Source: CAZKWG01 sp964615375
Lineage (GTDB): Bacteria; Myxococcota_A; UBA796; CAZKWG01
Direction: 5' to 3'
Assembly: GCA_964615375.1 (NCBI GenBank)
Contig: CAZTOW010000047.1
Coordinates: 1-64,000 of the forward strand
Length of the DNA stretch: 64,000 bases
A program made the translations under genes and the position numbers. Below are positions 16,982-26,900 of this stretch, piece by piece (within the stretch, counting starts at the first letter, position 1; every line of letters begins with the position of its first letter). The notes under the pieces are model-generated. The model made no database searches, was not told the origin of the DNA, and saw nothing but the letters and a program-made list of their open reading frames with translations.

Positions 16982-17610
16982 CAGGCCGCCCTCCGGCTCG
17001 CGACGGCCTCGAAGTGCACCAGGACAAGGTGGGCGCGCACCCGGGCGGCGTCCAGCAGGGACCCCACCTGGCCACTGAGCAGGTTGTAGAGCACCACCGC
17101 CGGGATGGCGACCACCAGGCCGACCGCCGTGGCGATCAAGGCCTGGGAGATGCCGCTCATCACCACCTCGGGCTCGCCACCGGCGGCGGCCAGGTCGTGG
17201 AAGGCCTCCATGATGCCCAGCACCGTCCCGAGCAGGCCCACGAAGGGGGCGTTGCTGCCGACGGTGCCCAGCACCATCAGCCCCCGGCCCAGGCGGCGCT
17301 GCTCGGCCAGCAGCTGGCCCTGCATGGCCTCGTCGGCGGCCTTGGCGCCCCCCAGGCGACCCGCCGCGATCCCCGCGGCGACCACCCGGGCCGGGGCCCC
17401 GTCGTCCTCCAGCAGCGCGTCGGTGAGCGCCGGGGTGCCGTCGTGGGCGAGCAGCTCCACCCTCTTGTGGTGGTCCTTCGGGCCGCGGGCCATGGCGATG
17501 CGGATGGCCCGCTCGGCCGCCACCGCCAGGCTGGCGATGGACATGGCGGCGAGGACGTAGAGGATGACGGTCTCGCCGCCCGTGGCCCAGGCCATCAGCT
17601 GTTCGGTCAT
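16981..17610 (-). CDS. exbB: ExbB/TolQ/MotA-family proton-channel subunit
   Basis: 209 aa, ATG preceded by GGAGG. Three transmembrane segments: about 14-34, about 118-136 (GLLGTVLGIMEAFHDL, the family signature) and about 155-180 (ALIATAVGLVVAIPAVVLYN). First gene of the exbB-exbD-tonB-receptor-lipoprotein operon; the 162-bp gap to the divergent response regulator should hold its promoter. Forms the inner-membrane pentamer around ExbD. Confidence 0.95.
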   Translation of the reverse strand: MTEQLMAWATGGETVILYVLAAMSIASLAVAAERAIRIAMARGPKDHHKRVELLAHDGTPALTDALLEDDGAPARVVAAGIAAGRLGGAKAADEAMQGQLLAEQRRLGRGLMVLGTVGSNAPFVGLLGTVLGIMEAFHDLAAAGGEPEVVMSGISQALIATAVGLVVAIPAVVLYNLLSGQVGSLLDAARVRAHLVLVHFEAVASRRAA

Positions 17611-17772
17611 GGATGCCTCCTCGGTGTGCTTCGTGCCCGTTCACTGTCACCAGCGCGGTGCCCCATGACCGTGGAGGATTGTTCTCGCTCGGTATCGAGC
17701 CCGATGAGCACCGATACAATCGGACACAAGGCCGCGCTGGTCGGCAGCCCGCTGCGCAGGTATCTCTGTCTC
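17611..17772. promoter_or_regulatory. Divergent control region between exbB and the two-component system
   Basis: Both flanking operons start here. A GTATCG (17692) and CGATAC (17712) pair forms an imperfect dyad with a 14-bp spacer, a possible site for the OmpR-type regulator; ATTGT and ACAAT flank it. No clear -35/-10 pair is visible. Confidence 0.35.
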
Positions 17773-18480
17773 ATGAGCCCCGACCCATCAGCGCAGCCCC
17801 GCGTCCTCGTGGTCGAGGACGACACGGAGCTCGCACAGCTCACCGCGGCCTTCCTGCGCCGGAACGGCATGGACGCCACCGTGGTAGGCCGTGGCGACAG
17901 CGCGGTGGAGTGGATCTTGCGGCGCCACCCGGACGTGGTGCTGCTCGACCTCAACCTCCCGGGCTTGTCGGGCTTCGATGTTTGCCGCCGCGTCCGGCCG
18001 GGCTGGACCGGCATCCTGGTGGTGCTGACCGCACGCCGCGAGGAGGTGGACGAGGTCCTCTCCCTCGAGCTGGGGGCGGACGATTACATGGCCAAACCCA
18101 TCCGCACCCGGGCGCTGCTCACGCGTATCCAGGGGCACCTGCGGCGCCGTGCAGCCGGCGCGGCGGGTGCAGGGGAGCACGCGCGCCACCTCGAGAGCGG
18201 CGATCTGTCCATCGACCTGGGCACCCGCACCGTGCGCCAGGGAGGCAGCGAGCTCGAACTCTCGACCGCGGAGTTCGACCTGCTGGTGTTCATGGCGCAG
18301 CGGCCCAACACCGTGGTGGACCGGGACACCCTCTACCGAGAGCTGCGTGGCATCCCCTGGGACGGGCTCGATCGCTCTATGGACCTGCGTATGTCCCGCC
18401 TGAGGCGTCGCCTCTCACCCGATGGCCTCTCCGCTATCAAGACCGTGCGAGGGGCCGGGTACCTGCTGGTGGCGCCATGA
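17773..18480 (+). CDS. OmpR-family response regulator
   Basis: 235 aa from the ATG at 17773 (MSPDPSAQPRVLVVEDD). Receiver domain (about 9-125) with the acidic pair D16-D17, phosphoacceptor D59 (LLDLNLPG), T86 and K108 (AKP). C-terminal winged helix (about 138-232) with the alpha-loop and the final hairpin IKTVRGAGYLL. Translationally coupled to the sensor kinase (ATGA). Divergent from the exbB operon, so control of that operon is plausible though unproven. Confidence 0.95.
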   Translation: MSPDPSAQPRVLVVEDDTELAQLTAAFLRRNGMDATVVGRGDSAVEWILRRHPDVVLLDLNLPGLSGFDVCRRVRPGWTGILVVLTARREEVDEVLSLELGADDYMAKPIRTRALLTRIQGHLRRRAAGAAGAGEHARHLESGDLSIDLGTRTVRQGGSELELSTAEFDLLVFMAQRPNTVVDRDTLYRELRGIPWDGLDRSMDLRMSRLRRRLSPDGLSAIKTVRGAGYLLVAP

Positions 18481-19724
18481 GGCGGCTAATCCTGCGGCTC
18501 GGCCTGGGCATCGCGCTGGTGGTGTCGGTCACCCACGCCCTCACCATGTCGATCATGGCCTCGCACTTCGGCCAGGTGCGGGATCGCGCTCTGGGATCGT
18601 GGATGCAGGGGGCCGGCGAGGAGCTGGTCGAGGCCCTCGAGTCGCTCCCCGCGGGTGAGCGCGACCAGGCTGGTCCAGAGCTGGCGCGGGCCCACGGGCT
18701 CCAGCTGACTTGGGGCCAGGAGCGGCGCCACCGGCGCCGGTTACGGGCACCACCGTGGGTCGACTCCCCCGTGCCGGCGCGTTTCGTACTCTCGGATGGA
18801 AGCAGCTTCTCCCTCGCCCCGCTGGTGGGTTCTGCACCTGACCCCGGGGATGGCCTGCTGCTGCTGCTACCCAGCGTGATGTTGGTGGGTCTGGTGGCCT
18901 ACTGGCTCTTCCGGCCTATCCACCGGGACCTCTCCCGGCTGGAGGAGGACGTCCGGTTGGTGGGTGGTAACGATCTGTCCCGGCGCGTGCGGGAGCCCGC
19001 GGTGGAAGCCCTCCTCCCCCTGGCGCAGGGGCTCAACCACATGGCCGCCAGGGTGGAGGGCACGGTCCAGGCCCAGCGGGAGATGATCCAGGCGCTCTCC
19101 CATGCGCTGCGGACGCCGCTGGCGAGGCTCCACTTCAGGCTGGACGAGCTGGAGGGCAGCGACCAGGGGGCCGCGCGTGAGGCCGCGCGGCGCCAGGCCG
19201 AGGGCGATCTCGAGCTGGTGGACGCGCTGCTCGAGGAGCTGATGGCCTACCTGCGGGCCGACGTGGACGCCCTGCCGAGCGAGGAGTGGAGCGGGACGCT
19301 CGCCGAGGAGCTGGAGGCCCTGGTGGTCCACCTGACCCCGCTGCGCCCGGAGATCCCCCTCGCGCTGCGTTGCGCACCGGATCTCCCGCCCCCTCCCATG
19401 GCCCAGCGCTGGCTGCAGCGCGCGGTGGAGAACCTCGTCACCAACGCGCAGCGCCACGCCCTGGGACAGGTGCGCATCGAGGTCGAGGACCGTCCAGCGG
19501 GGCTCGAGCTGCGCGTGTTGGACGACGGCCCTGGCTTTCCCGACGAGGTGCTCGCGCACCCTGGGACGCCCTTTCTGACCATGAAACGGCCCGGGGAGAG
19601 CCGCTCGGGTGGGCTGGGGCTCGGTCTGGCCGTGGCGCGCAGGCTGGTGGAGAGGGCCCGGGGGAAGCTCGAGCTCGAGAACCTGCCCGCAGGGGCGCTG
19701 GCCCGGTTGGTCTGGCCGAAGTGA
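18477..19724 (+). CDS. Sensor histidine kinase, membrane-bound
   Basis: 415 aa; ATG overlaps the regulator's stop. TM1 about 5-27, a periplasmic loop of about 95 residues rich in Arg near 82-91 (QERRHRRRLR), TM2 about 127-145 (LLLLPSVMLVGLVAYWLF), HAMP, then the H-box ALSHALRTPLARL with phospho-His209, N-box VENLVTNAQRHA, G1 DDGPGFP and G2 GLGLGLA. Complete, no missing catalytic residue. Architecture is close to CpxA/RstB-type kinases. Stimulus unknown. Confidence 0.95.
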   Translation: MRRLILRLGLGIALVVSVTHALTMSIMASHFGQVRDRALGSWMQGAGEELVEALESLPAGERDQAGPELARAHGLQLTWGQERRHRRRLRAPPWVDSPVPARFVLSDGSSFSLAPLVGSAPDPGDGLLLLLPSVMLVGLVAYWLFRPIHRDLSRLEEDVRLVGGNDLSRRVREPAVEALLPLAQGLNHMAARVEGTVQAQREMIQALSHALRTPLARLHFRLDELEGSDQGAAREAARRQAEGDLELVDALLEELMAYLRADVDALPSEEWSGTLAEELEALVVHLTPLRPEIPLALRCAPDLPPPPMAQRWLQRAVENLVTNAQRHALGQVRIEVEDRPAGLELRVLDDGPGFPDEVLAHPGTPFLTMKRPGESRSGGLGLGLAVARRLVERARGKLELENLPAGALARLVWPK

Positions 19725-19960
19725 GGGTAGCGGGTGTTCGTTCACCTCCCCGTCCGCGGTCGAGTCCAAGTGCGGACCACCCGCGGGCCAAAGATGGAGA
19801 ACCGCTACTCTTCGGATGCCCGCTGAGACGAGCGACGCAGCGCTCTGGACCCTGCCGTCCACGATCCCGTGTTGCTGGGCGTCCACTCTCCTGATCCGCA
19901 TTTTGGACCGTCCGAATCTTGGAGCAGCGTCCTGGACCGCTCCTCTACGGCTTCGAGCGA

Positions 19961-21403
19961 TCACCAGGAGGCCGCAGCCGAGTGGCCGACGCGCACGAGC
20001 CGGTAGACCTGCATCGGGGAGCGTGGCAGTGGTGCCAGGCGCTCGACCTGGCCCGCCTTCACCAGACTGGCCAGCACGTCTCGAGTCGTTGTCCGCGGCC
20101 ATCCCAGATGCTCCGCCAGCTCTTTCGTCGTCGCCTTGCCACGGGTCTGCAGGGCGTCGAGGAGCTGCTGCTGCTTCGGCGTGGCCGGGAACCAGCGGGG
20201 TTCGTTCTCGCGCACCGTTGCCGGAGGCGGCGGCTGGACGAGTACAGGTTCCGATGGGGCGACGAACGAAGGAGGCGGCTTCGGCCTCTCCGGCTCCCGA
20301 TGCTGCACGCGGTCCCGCTCATCCTCGGCCTCGGGTTCCTCACCCAGCAGCCAGCCCGGCAGCTCCGAGGCCAGGGTGATGGTGGCGGTCACCATGCCAT
20401 CCTGCGCCTGGAGAAATGGTCCGCCGCCTCCCTCGTCGGAGACCCGCCTGCGCAGCAGCGAGAGGCCCTCACCCTTGCCACCAGCCATGCCGAGGCACAC
20501 CAGCAGGCGCAGCAGGGTGGGGTTCGATGGTCCCTGCCCATCGAGCATTCCAGGGTGGGAAAGCTCCAGCCTGTCGGCGCTGCGCCGGAGCACGATGGGG
20601 TTCCCCCGGGCAGAGGCACTCCAGTCCCGATGCGCCACGGCGTTGACCAGCAGCTCTTCGATCACCTTGGCGCCCACACCCTCGTTGAACACCGGAAGCG
20701 CCGAGACGCGGTCCACCAACTCGATCAAGCCGCCACCGAACAGGTGCTCCCCCTTGCCCTCGACCACCACCTGCACGGCCATCCCCGGCAGGGCCAGGTC
20801 GGGATGCCGCCCCGTCGCCACCAGCCCGGCCACTGTCGGCACCAGCGCGCCGCGCTGAACGTAGGCGATGCCCGAGGTGGCCACCGCATGTTCGAAGTCC
20901 TCCCGGTTGCGGGGACGCCTGGGGGCATCGGGCACCACGCCCATGGCGATGAGTTGCTCGACCAGGCCCTCGTCGAGATCCTCGAAGGTCGTGCCGTGGA
21001 CCATGTCGAGCTCCGGGCGGTCTGCTGCCTCTCGCTGCCTCGAAGCAGGCCTGGACCTCCGACCCGAGGGGCTCCGGGGCGACGTGCCCGTGCTCGGATG
21101 CCGCGACCGCACATGCACCAGCGTGATCCGCCCCTCCTCACCCTCGTGGTCCAGCACCTGCGCGATCACCCCGGGCAGACTCCGCGCGAACTGCAGCCGC
21201 AGGTCGCTCTGGAGCCGCTCGGCGGAGCGCAGCCCGCGCCCGCTCCCCTGGTGGATCATCACCACGCCCCCCGTCCGCGTCTCCGCAAGCTCGCGGATGG
21301 CCCTCGAGAGCCGCAGCATGATGGTCCGGCCCTCCAACTCGAGGATGGGAACGTCGCCCAGCCTCTCCCGGAGGCAGAGACGGAGCAGCTCGATCTCGGT
21401 CAT
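19961..21403 (-). CDS. RecG-like ATP-binding transcriptional regulator (HATPase_c_4 type)
   Basis: 480 aa from the ATG at 21403 (MTEIELLRLC); the longer open frame to 21652 would run through a DNA-repeat array and is not used. The middle has the GHKL-like motif ELLVNAVAHRDWS with GNPIVLRRSADRLELSHPG, as in the AlbA_2/HATPase_c_4 family often labelled RecG-like regulators. The N-terminal part stands where AlbA_2 (Schlafen-like) usually sits but lacks a clear EFK motif. A Pro-rich linker leads to a C-terminal winged helix (about 410-470: TPKQQQLLDALQTRGKATTK). Likely a DNA-binding regulator; the phased CTGACC boxes 140-230 bp upstream are good candidates for its own operator. Confidence 0.75.
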   Translation of the reverse strand: MTEIELLRLCLRERLGDVPILELEGRTIMLRLSRAIRELAETRTGGVVMIHQGSGRGLRSAERLQSDLRLQFARSLPGVIAQVLDHEGEEGRITLVHVRSRHPSTGTSPRSPSGRRSRPASRQREAADRPELDMVHGTTFEDLDEGLVEQLIAMGVVPDAPRRPRNREDFEHAVATSGIAYVQRGALVPTVAGLVATGRHPDLALPGMAVQVVVEGKGEHLFGGGLIELVDRVSALPVFNEGVGAKVIEELLVNAVAHRDWSASARGNPIVLRRSADRLELSHPGMLDGQGPSNPTLLRLLVCLGMAGGKGEGLSLLRRRVSDEGGGGPFLQAQDGMVTATITLASELPGWLLGEEPEAEDERDRVQHREPERPKPPPSFVAPSEPVLVQPPPPATVRENEPRWFPATPKQQQLLDALQTRGKATTKELAEHLGWPRTTTRDVLASLVKAGQVERLAPLPRSPMQVYRLVRVGHSAAASW

Positions 21404-21546
21404 GACGGCACCTTGGCGGGGGCTTGGCGAGACCATGGCGGAGCATGGCGAGGCCATGGCGGAATCTCGGCGGACCGAAGGGCCAGCCCGCCCCGACGAT
21501 GTGCCCGCGCCTTCGGTGGGCGGCCAGCAGATCCACTTACCCATCG

Positions 21547-21636
21547 CTGACCGCGGACCGGCGTCCGCTGACCGCGCATCTACCCGCACTGACCAGAGCT
21601 TCCCCAGCCCTGACCGGCCATCCGAGCGCGCTGACC
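21547..21636. repeat. Five CTGACC boxes at exact 21-bp spacing
   Basis: CTGACC starts at 21547, 21568, 21589, 21610 and 21631. A 21-bp period is two helical turns, so all boxes face the same side of the DNA. The sequence between boxes is not conserved, which argues for protein-binding sites over a decayed tandem duplication. Lies in the 389-bp gap (21404-21792) upstream of the RecG-like regulator; the rest of the gap holds a dyad (21713) and no gene I can support. Confidence 0.8.
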
Positions 21637-21712
21637 GAGCCCTCTCCGTCATGCTGGAAATCTGTGGTCGCGAGGACCCCCGAGCAAGCTTTCCTTACCC
21701 ACTTTCCCGCTC

Positions 21713-21733
21713 CTGACCGGCGCTAAGGGTCAG
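21713..21733. promoter_or_regulatory. Dyad CTGACC-N9-GGTCAG
   Basis: Perfect 6-bp inverted repeat using the same CTGACC half-site as the five-box array, and spanning 21 bp in total. It lies 82 bp to the right of the last array box. Probably the two-half-site form of the same operator, placed between the regulator gene and the small ORF/recombinase. Confidence 0.65.
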
Positions 21734-21792
21734 CGAAACCGTTGGAAGGTGGCAGATCCCGGTGACTACCGTCTGGTCATGGAGCCCTGCCC

Positions 21793-22011
21793 GTGACCAC
21801 CCCGACCGCCAACGCCGAGCCGAGCACCAGCGCCGCCAGAGACGCTGGACACCGCGCCGCCACCAGGCGCGCTCGGCCCGCCCGCGTCGGCGTTGAGATC
21901 ACCAGCAAGGGCACCCCCGACCTCGACGCCTGGGCCTCCTGCCTCACCCTGGCCGACCTGCAGGCCGCACTCGACGCTGGCCGTGGAGGCGGTTCTGCGG
22001 AAAATGGGTAG
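21793..22011 (+). CDS. Small hypothetical protein next to the recombinase
   Basis: 72 aa from a GTG at 21793. An ATG at 21779 opens a five-codon leader (MEPCP) whose TGA overlaps this GTG as GTGA. The N-terminal half is Ala/Arg-rich and low in complexity; the end (PDLDAWASCLTLADLQAALDA) looks like a real amphipathic helix. No family recognised. It ends 14 bp before the putative attachment repeat; it could be the small partner gene often found beside large serine recombinases or the truncated end of an integration target. Confidence 0.4.
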   Translation: MTTPTANAEPSTSAARDAGHRAATRRARPARVGVEITSKGTPDLDAWASCLTLADLQAALDAGRGGGSAENG

Positions 22012-22025
22012 GAAGGCTGGCGTAG

Positions 22026-22040
22026 TTATGTCAAATAGAA
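22026..22040 (+). repeat. Putative left attachment repeat
   Basis: TTATGTCAAATAGAA, an AT-rich stretch in GC-rich surroundings, 27 bp before the recombinase start. A copy with one mismatch, in the same orientation, is at 61533-61547. Recombinase att sites normally lie immediately beside the integrase gene. Confidence 0.45.
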
Positions 22041-22067
22041 CGGGATCTTTCCCGTGGAGAGCCCCTC

Positions 22068-23723
22068 ATGATCATCGGAGCCGCCTACCTGCGCTGCAGC
22101 GACCCTCGCCAGGACAAGTCCGTGGAGCAGCAGCGCGAGGTCATCCTCCAGCGCGCCGCCCAGGATGGCGTCCACATCCCACTCGAGAACTGGTTCATCG
22201 ACGAGGGCATCAGCGGTCGCGCCGCCCGCAAGCGGCACTCCTACCAGACCCTGATCCGAGCCGCCGAGGCCCAGCGCGATCACCGCAAGGGCCGCCGCTG
22301 TCGCGTACCCCAGCGCCAGCCCATCGAGCGGCTCTACGTCTACGCCTTCTCCCGCATCGCCCGGAACATGACCGACTGTCTGCGCGCCCTGGCCGTGCTC
22401 GAGGAAGCCGACATCGAGGTGCTCTCCCTGACCGAGCAGGACGGCCAGGACCGCTCCATCCGCAAGCTCATCCGACCCATCCTCGCCTGGCTGGCCGAGC
22501 GCTACTCCGAGGAGCTGTCCAGCAGCGTGCGCCGCGGGATGCGCTCCGAGGCCAGCAAGGGCCTGTGGGTCTACGGTCGCCCGCCCTTCGGCTACGCGGT
22601 TGAGGACCGCCACCTGGTGGTCACCGATGAGACCCGGCCCGCCTTCGAGACGGTGCAGCGGGTCTTCGCCCTCTACTTGGAGGGCCGTGACGGCTGGAAG
22701 CGCCTGGCCGAGCGGCTGACCCGCGAAGGCGTGGCCCCTCCCGAGCGCGAGGACAACCCGCGGCAGCGCTCCCCCGGAACCTGGACCCCCAAGCACGTCG
22801 CCCAGATCGTCACCAACCCCGTCTACTGCGGCCACATGGTCCACAAGGGTGAGGTGGTGGCCCGCGACGTCCACAAGGCCGCCGTCAGCGACGAGGACTT
22901 CGAGCAGGCCCAGGCGCTGCGGAAGCTCAAGACCCGCGCCCGCAAGGACGGCACCCGCAACGGCACCCACCCCATCCGCATGGGCGAGCAGGGCCTGTTC
23001 ACCCCCTGGCTGCGCTGCGGGCTCTGCGGCGGGCCGGTGTCCATCACCGCGGGCGGCGGAGCCAACGGCCAGCGCTACTACTACTACCGCTGCTCCAGCC
23101 GGGCCTCGAACAAGCAGTGTTGCTCGGGGCTGACCATCCGGGTGGAGAAGCTGGACGCGGCCCTGCTGGACTGGATCGAGGCCGAGCTGCTCACGCCGAA
23201 GAACGTCCAGGCCCTGGTCCGCTCGGCGGTGAGCAGGCTGAACGAGCAGCCCGACGAGGTGCAGGCCGAGCGCGAGGGGCTGGAGCGCAGGATCGCGGAC
23301 CTCGACCGCCGCATTCGCATCGCGGGTGCCCAGGTGGTGGAAGGCGTGCTTAGCATGGACGACGCCCGCGCCCTGAACGCACCCCTGATCGCCCAGCGGG
23401 AGACGGCGAAGCTCAAGCTGGCGGGGCTACCCGCCCGGCGGGTGCTGCCCGGTGTGGACGAGATCGACCCCGGTCGGTTCCGTGAAGCGGTGCTCCTGGC
23501 CTGGCGACAGCGCCCCCTGGACGAGCGGCGGGACGCGCTGGACCGGCTCATCGAGGAGATCACGCTGTCGGAGGGCGGCGCCCAGGTGGCCTACCGGGTC
23601 AAGGACCCCCGCCTCGGGTTTCGCTACCAGGAACCATACGGCCCGCCACAGGGGCAACGGGACCGATATCGGTTGGCGGTGGTGGCGGAGGAGGTGCGGA
23701 GGCCGCGGGCTCGGGCAGCGTAG
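22068..23723 (+). CDS. Large serine recombinase (site-specific integrase)
   Basis: 551 aa, ATG at 22068. Resolvase-type catalytic domain (about 3-165) with YLRCS placing the nucleophile at Ser11 and Arg9 beside it, FSRIARN in the helix that follows; recombinase domain (about 185-290: GRPPFGYAV, NPVYCGHMVHKG); zinc-ribbon (about 315-355: LRCGLCGGPV and YRCSSR, four Cys); and a C-terminal coiled coil (about 395-440). This order is that of phage and ICE large serine integrases. It is transcribed into the island from its left end and presumably catalyses integration. The coiled coil is the part that normally binds a directionality factor; none is recognisable nearby. Confidence 0.95.
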   Translation: MIIGAAYLRCSDPRQDKSVEQQREVILQRAAQDGVHIPLENWFIDEGISGRAARKRHSYQTLIRAAEAQRDHRKGRRCRVPQRQPIERLYVYAFSRIARNMTDCLRALAVLEEADIEVLSLTEQDGQDRSIRKLIRPILAWLAERYSEELSSSVRRGMRSEASKGLWVYGRPPFGYAVEDRHLVVTDETRPAFETVQRVFALYLEGRDGWKRLAERLTREGVAPPEREDNPRQRSPGTWTPKHVAQIVTNPVYCGHMVHKGEVVARDVHKAAVSDEDFEQAQALRKLKTRARKDGTRNGTHPIRMGEQGLFTPWLRCGLCGGPVSITAGGGANGQRYYYYRCSSRASNKQCCSGLTIRVEKLDAALLDWIEAELLTPKNVQALVRSAVSRLNEQPDEVQAEREGLERRIADLDRRIRIAGAQVVEGVLSMDDARALNAPLIAQRETAKLKLAGLPARRVLPGVDEIDPGRFREAVLLAWRQRPLDERRDALDRLIEEITLSEGGAQVAYRVKDPRLGFRYQEPYGPPQGQRDRYRLAVVAEEVRRPRARAA

Positions 23724-23961
23724 CGTAGGGAGCCACATGCCGCTCCTACAACGCGTGATAGGCTGGCCTACAGCAGCCTGCCGGCATCGACGCTGACCTA
23801 CGACGCGTCAAACGGCACGGGCCACGAAATGCGGAACATGGCGTGTTTCGCATCCGCGGTTCAGCCAGGTCAGATGGCAGAAGTCGTACCACTTCGCTGG
23901 GCACGATCGGCGACGCCACGATACTGCCCAGGGGCTACAACCGCACGCCGAGCAGCATCCC

Positions 23962-26900
23962 ATGTCGCAGTTCAAGGTCAAAGACCCCGTTGTTCTCCGC
24001 CTGGATCCGGGTCGGATCGGGCGTGTGTTTCGTGTGGATGAGGACGACCAGACGGGTGAGGCCGTCTACTGGGTGCGCTTTGACCAGCGCCAGCAGACCT
24101 GCCTCGAGTACGATCTCGCGCCCGCTGAGGAGACGCGAGATCCCTGGGCTTGCCTTCGTCAAGGCGCATTGGGCTCGGCCAGCCGCCTGACCACGCTCCT
24201 GACCTGGGAGCGCATCCGTCGGCCCCCTGGCGTCGTGGGCGCGGCCATCGGCTCCGCGCGCGCCACCCTCTACCCCTACCAGCTCAAGCCCCTGGTTCGA
24301 TTCCTGGAGAGCGCCAACCACCGCCTGCTCATCGCCGACGAGGTGGGCCTCGGCAAGACCGTTGAGGCGGGCTACATCATCCACGAGTGGATCGAGCGGA
24401 CTGGCGCGAGCCGGATTCTGGTGCTGGTGCCCGCGCGCCTGCGCAGCAAGTGGAGAGACGAGCTGTGGCGGCGTTTCGGGCTCACCTTCGAGATCGTGGG
24501 TCGCGCAGAGCTCGGGCGGACCACGGCGCGACTGCGCGCTGGCCAGGAGCTGGAGCCGTTCCGCTGGATCGCGAGCTACGAGCAGCTTCGCGGCGCGGAA
24601 CTGGCCGAGGCGCTCGACGAGCTCCGCCCTCCGCTCGACCTGGTGGTGCTTGACGAGGCGCACCGGGCGAGGAACCGCGCGACACAACAGCACGCGCTGG
24701 CGCGGTCGCTCGCGGCGTGCGCGCAGGGCATGGTGCTGCTCACCGCGACCCCTGTACAGACCGGGCTCGAGGATCTGCACGCCCTGCTGGACCTGCTCGA
24801 AGAGGGTGCGTTCGGTCGGGCCGACGAGTTTGGCGAGCTCGTCGCGGCGAACCGGCCGGTTCTCGAGGCGACCCAGCAGGTCGCGAGCGGCGATTACCGC
24901 CGCGCCGCGCAGACGCTGCGAACACTGGGGCGCCACCCCCTCACGACCTCGCTGGCGCACGCCCCTGCGTTGCGCACCCTCCTGGATCGCCTGGAGGGAG
25001 CATTGGAGGACAGCCGCGCGCTCCGCGTCGAGCTTCAGTCCGCGATCAGCCAGCTCAGCCTGACCAGTCACGTGGTCACGCGGACCCGCAAGGCGGAGGT
25101 CCTGGAGGACCGGCCGATGCGCACCCCCATGGTGGTCCGCGTCGAGCTCACGGACGAAGAGCGCGCGGTCTACGCCGCCGTGCAGGACGCCACACGTCTG
25201 CTCTGTGGCGTGGCCGGCGACTGGGGACAGAGCATGGCCGCGCTGACCGCGCTGCGCTACACGGCCTCCTGCATCTCCGCGGCGCGAGAGTACCTCATCG
25301 AGCGCCTCCAGACCGCGGGCGCCTGGCTGGATCCTGAGGCGCTGCGCGGCGAGGTGGACGAGGACGCGCTGCTCGACGAGCCGGCCCTTGGGAACGCCAC
25401 CGATCGTTGGACCGCCGCGCTGCGGGCGCGCGTGAGCGCCGCGCTCGCGCGTCCGCCTGCGCAGGACAGCAAGCTCCAGCAGCTCGAGCGGACGATCCGC
25501 GAGGTCTGGGAGGACGATCGGCGCGCTGGGCGGAAGACCCTCCGCAAGATCATCGTCTTCTCGTTCTTCAAGCGCACGCTGCGGCACCTGGGTGACACGC
25601 TCGCCCGGCACCAGATCTCGCACGAGCGCATCGACGGTGACGTGCCGCTCGCCGATCGTGAGATCGCCATCACGCGCTTCCTGAACGACCCCGGCGTCAA
25701 CGTGCTGCTCTCCAGCGAGGTCGGCGGAGAAGGTCTCGATCTCCAGGCGGCTTCGGTGGTGGTCAACTACGATCTCCCCTGGAACCCGATGGTCGTCGAG
25801 CAGCGCATCGGTCGCGTCGATCGGCTCGGGCAGCGGTCCAGCCGCATCGTCGTGGTCAATCTCGTCGCCGCCGGCACGGTGGAGGACCGCGTCCTGCATC
25901 GGCTCTACCAGCGCATCGGCCTGTTCGAGGCCGCGATCGGCGAGGCAGAGGAGATCCTCGGCGCCCGCATGGTTCAGGACCTTGTGTTGGAATACCTGCG
26001 GGGAGATCTGTCTGAGCAGGAGATCGAGTACCGTGTGGAGCAGACCGCGCTGGCGGCCGAGGCGCGCCAGCAGACCGCGCGCGCCCTCGCCGGTCAGGTG
26101 GAGGGACTGATGGCCGCGGATCAGGGGCTGCTCGATCAGCTGAACCTGCTGGTCGAAGGGCACCGTTTGCCCCGACCCGAGGACATTCCGCGCCTGCTTC
26201 GGGGCTTTCTGGCCGACAGATTCGCAGGCTCGCGACTGGACGGCGACCCGGAGCGCGCCACAGGCGTGCTGCATCTCTCGGACGCGGCGATTCAGCGCTT
26301 CGCGATCTGGTCCGAGCAGCATGGCGGCGCAGGGCGGGCCCAGGTTCAGCAGCTTCGCCATGGTGGGGTCGAGGTCACCGCCCAGGGTGAGGTCGCGATG
26401 CGCTGCCCCAGGGTCTGGTACCTTCAGGCCCGCCATCCGGTCGTCCAGTTCGCGGTGGACACCGTCGCCGATCACCTCGCGCAGGGCGGCAGCAGCTACG
26501 CCGCGCGCGTCCGCGTCGGCGAGGTTCCTGCTGGCACCTGGCTGGTCGGGGTCTGGTCGCTCTCAGGGGGCGGCCTCGGTGTGGACACGGAGCTGCTCTC
26601 GGTCGCGCAGCCGATTGGGGCCGAGGCGACCCGCATCGGCGCCGAGGCTGAGCCGCTGCTGCGCGCCCTGCTGGATCGACCTGACGAGCTCGATCCGCGC
26701 CCGACGCTCGCTGCTGCGCGCCTCGAGGCGGCGTGCGAGACCGTGCAGTCGAGCTTCGCGCGAGCGTTCCTGCGCCATCGAAAGCTCGCGGAGGAGGCGG
26801 CGCAGCGCCGCGACCTGCGGCGGCGCGCCACCCAGGAGGCCACCCTTCGCCAGCGCCTCCTGCGCGCTGAGCGGCATCTCGATCGCGCCCGGCAAGGCGG

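Noticed and set aside
21541..21652. Reading the 21-bp array as seven-residue protein repeats of an extended RecG-like regulator
   Set aside because: In that minus frame only a Ser recurs every seventh residue, the segment has no homology pattern, and the ATG at 21403 starts the domain properly.
21763..21779. TGAC-N9-GTCA dyad near the small ORF start
   Set aside because: Spacing differs from the CTGACC-N9-GGTCAG site by two bases when aligned, and the arms are only 4 bp; not enough to call a second operator.
23724..23961. RHS-like phrase (LTYDASNGTG) after the recombinase
   Set aside because: Only about ten residues fit, the frame soon loses any pattern, and no RHS core repeats are present; treated as non-coding.
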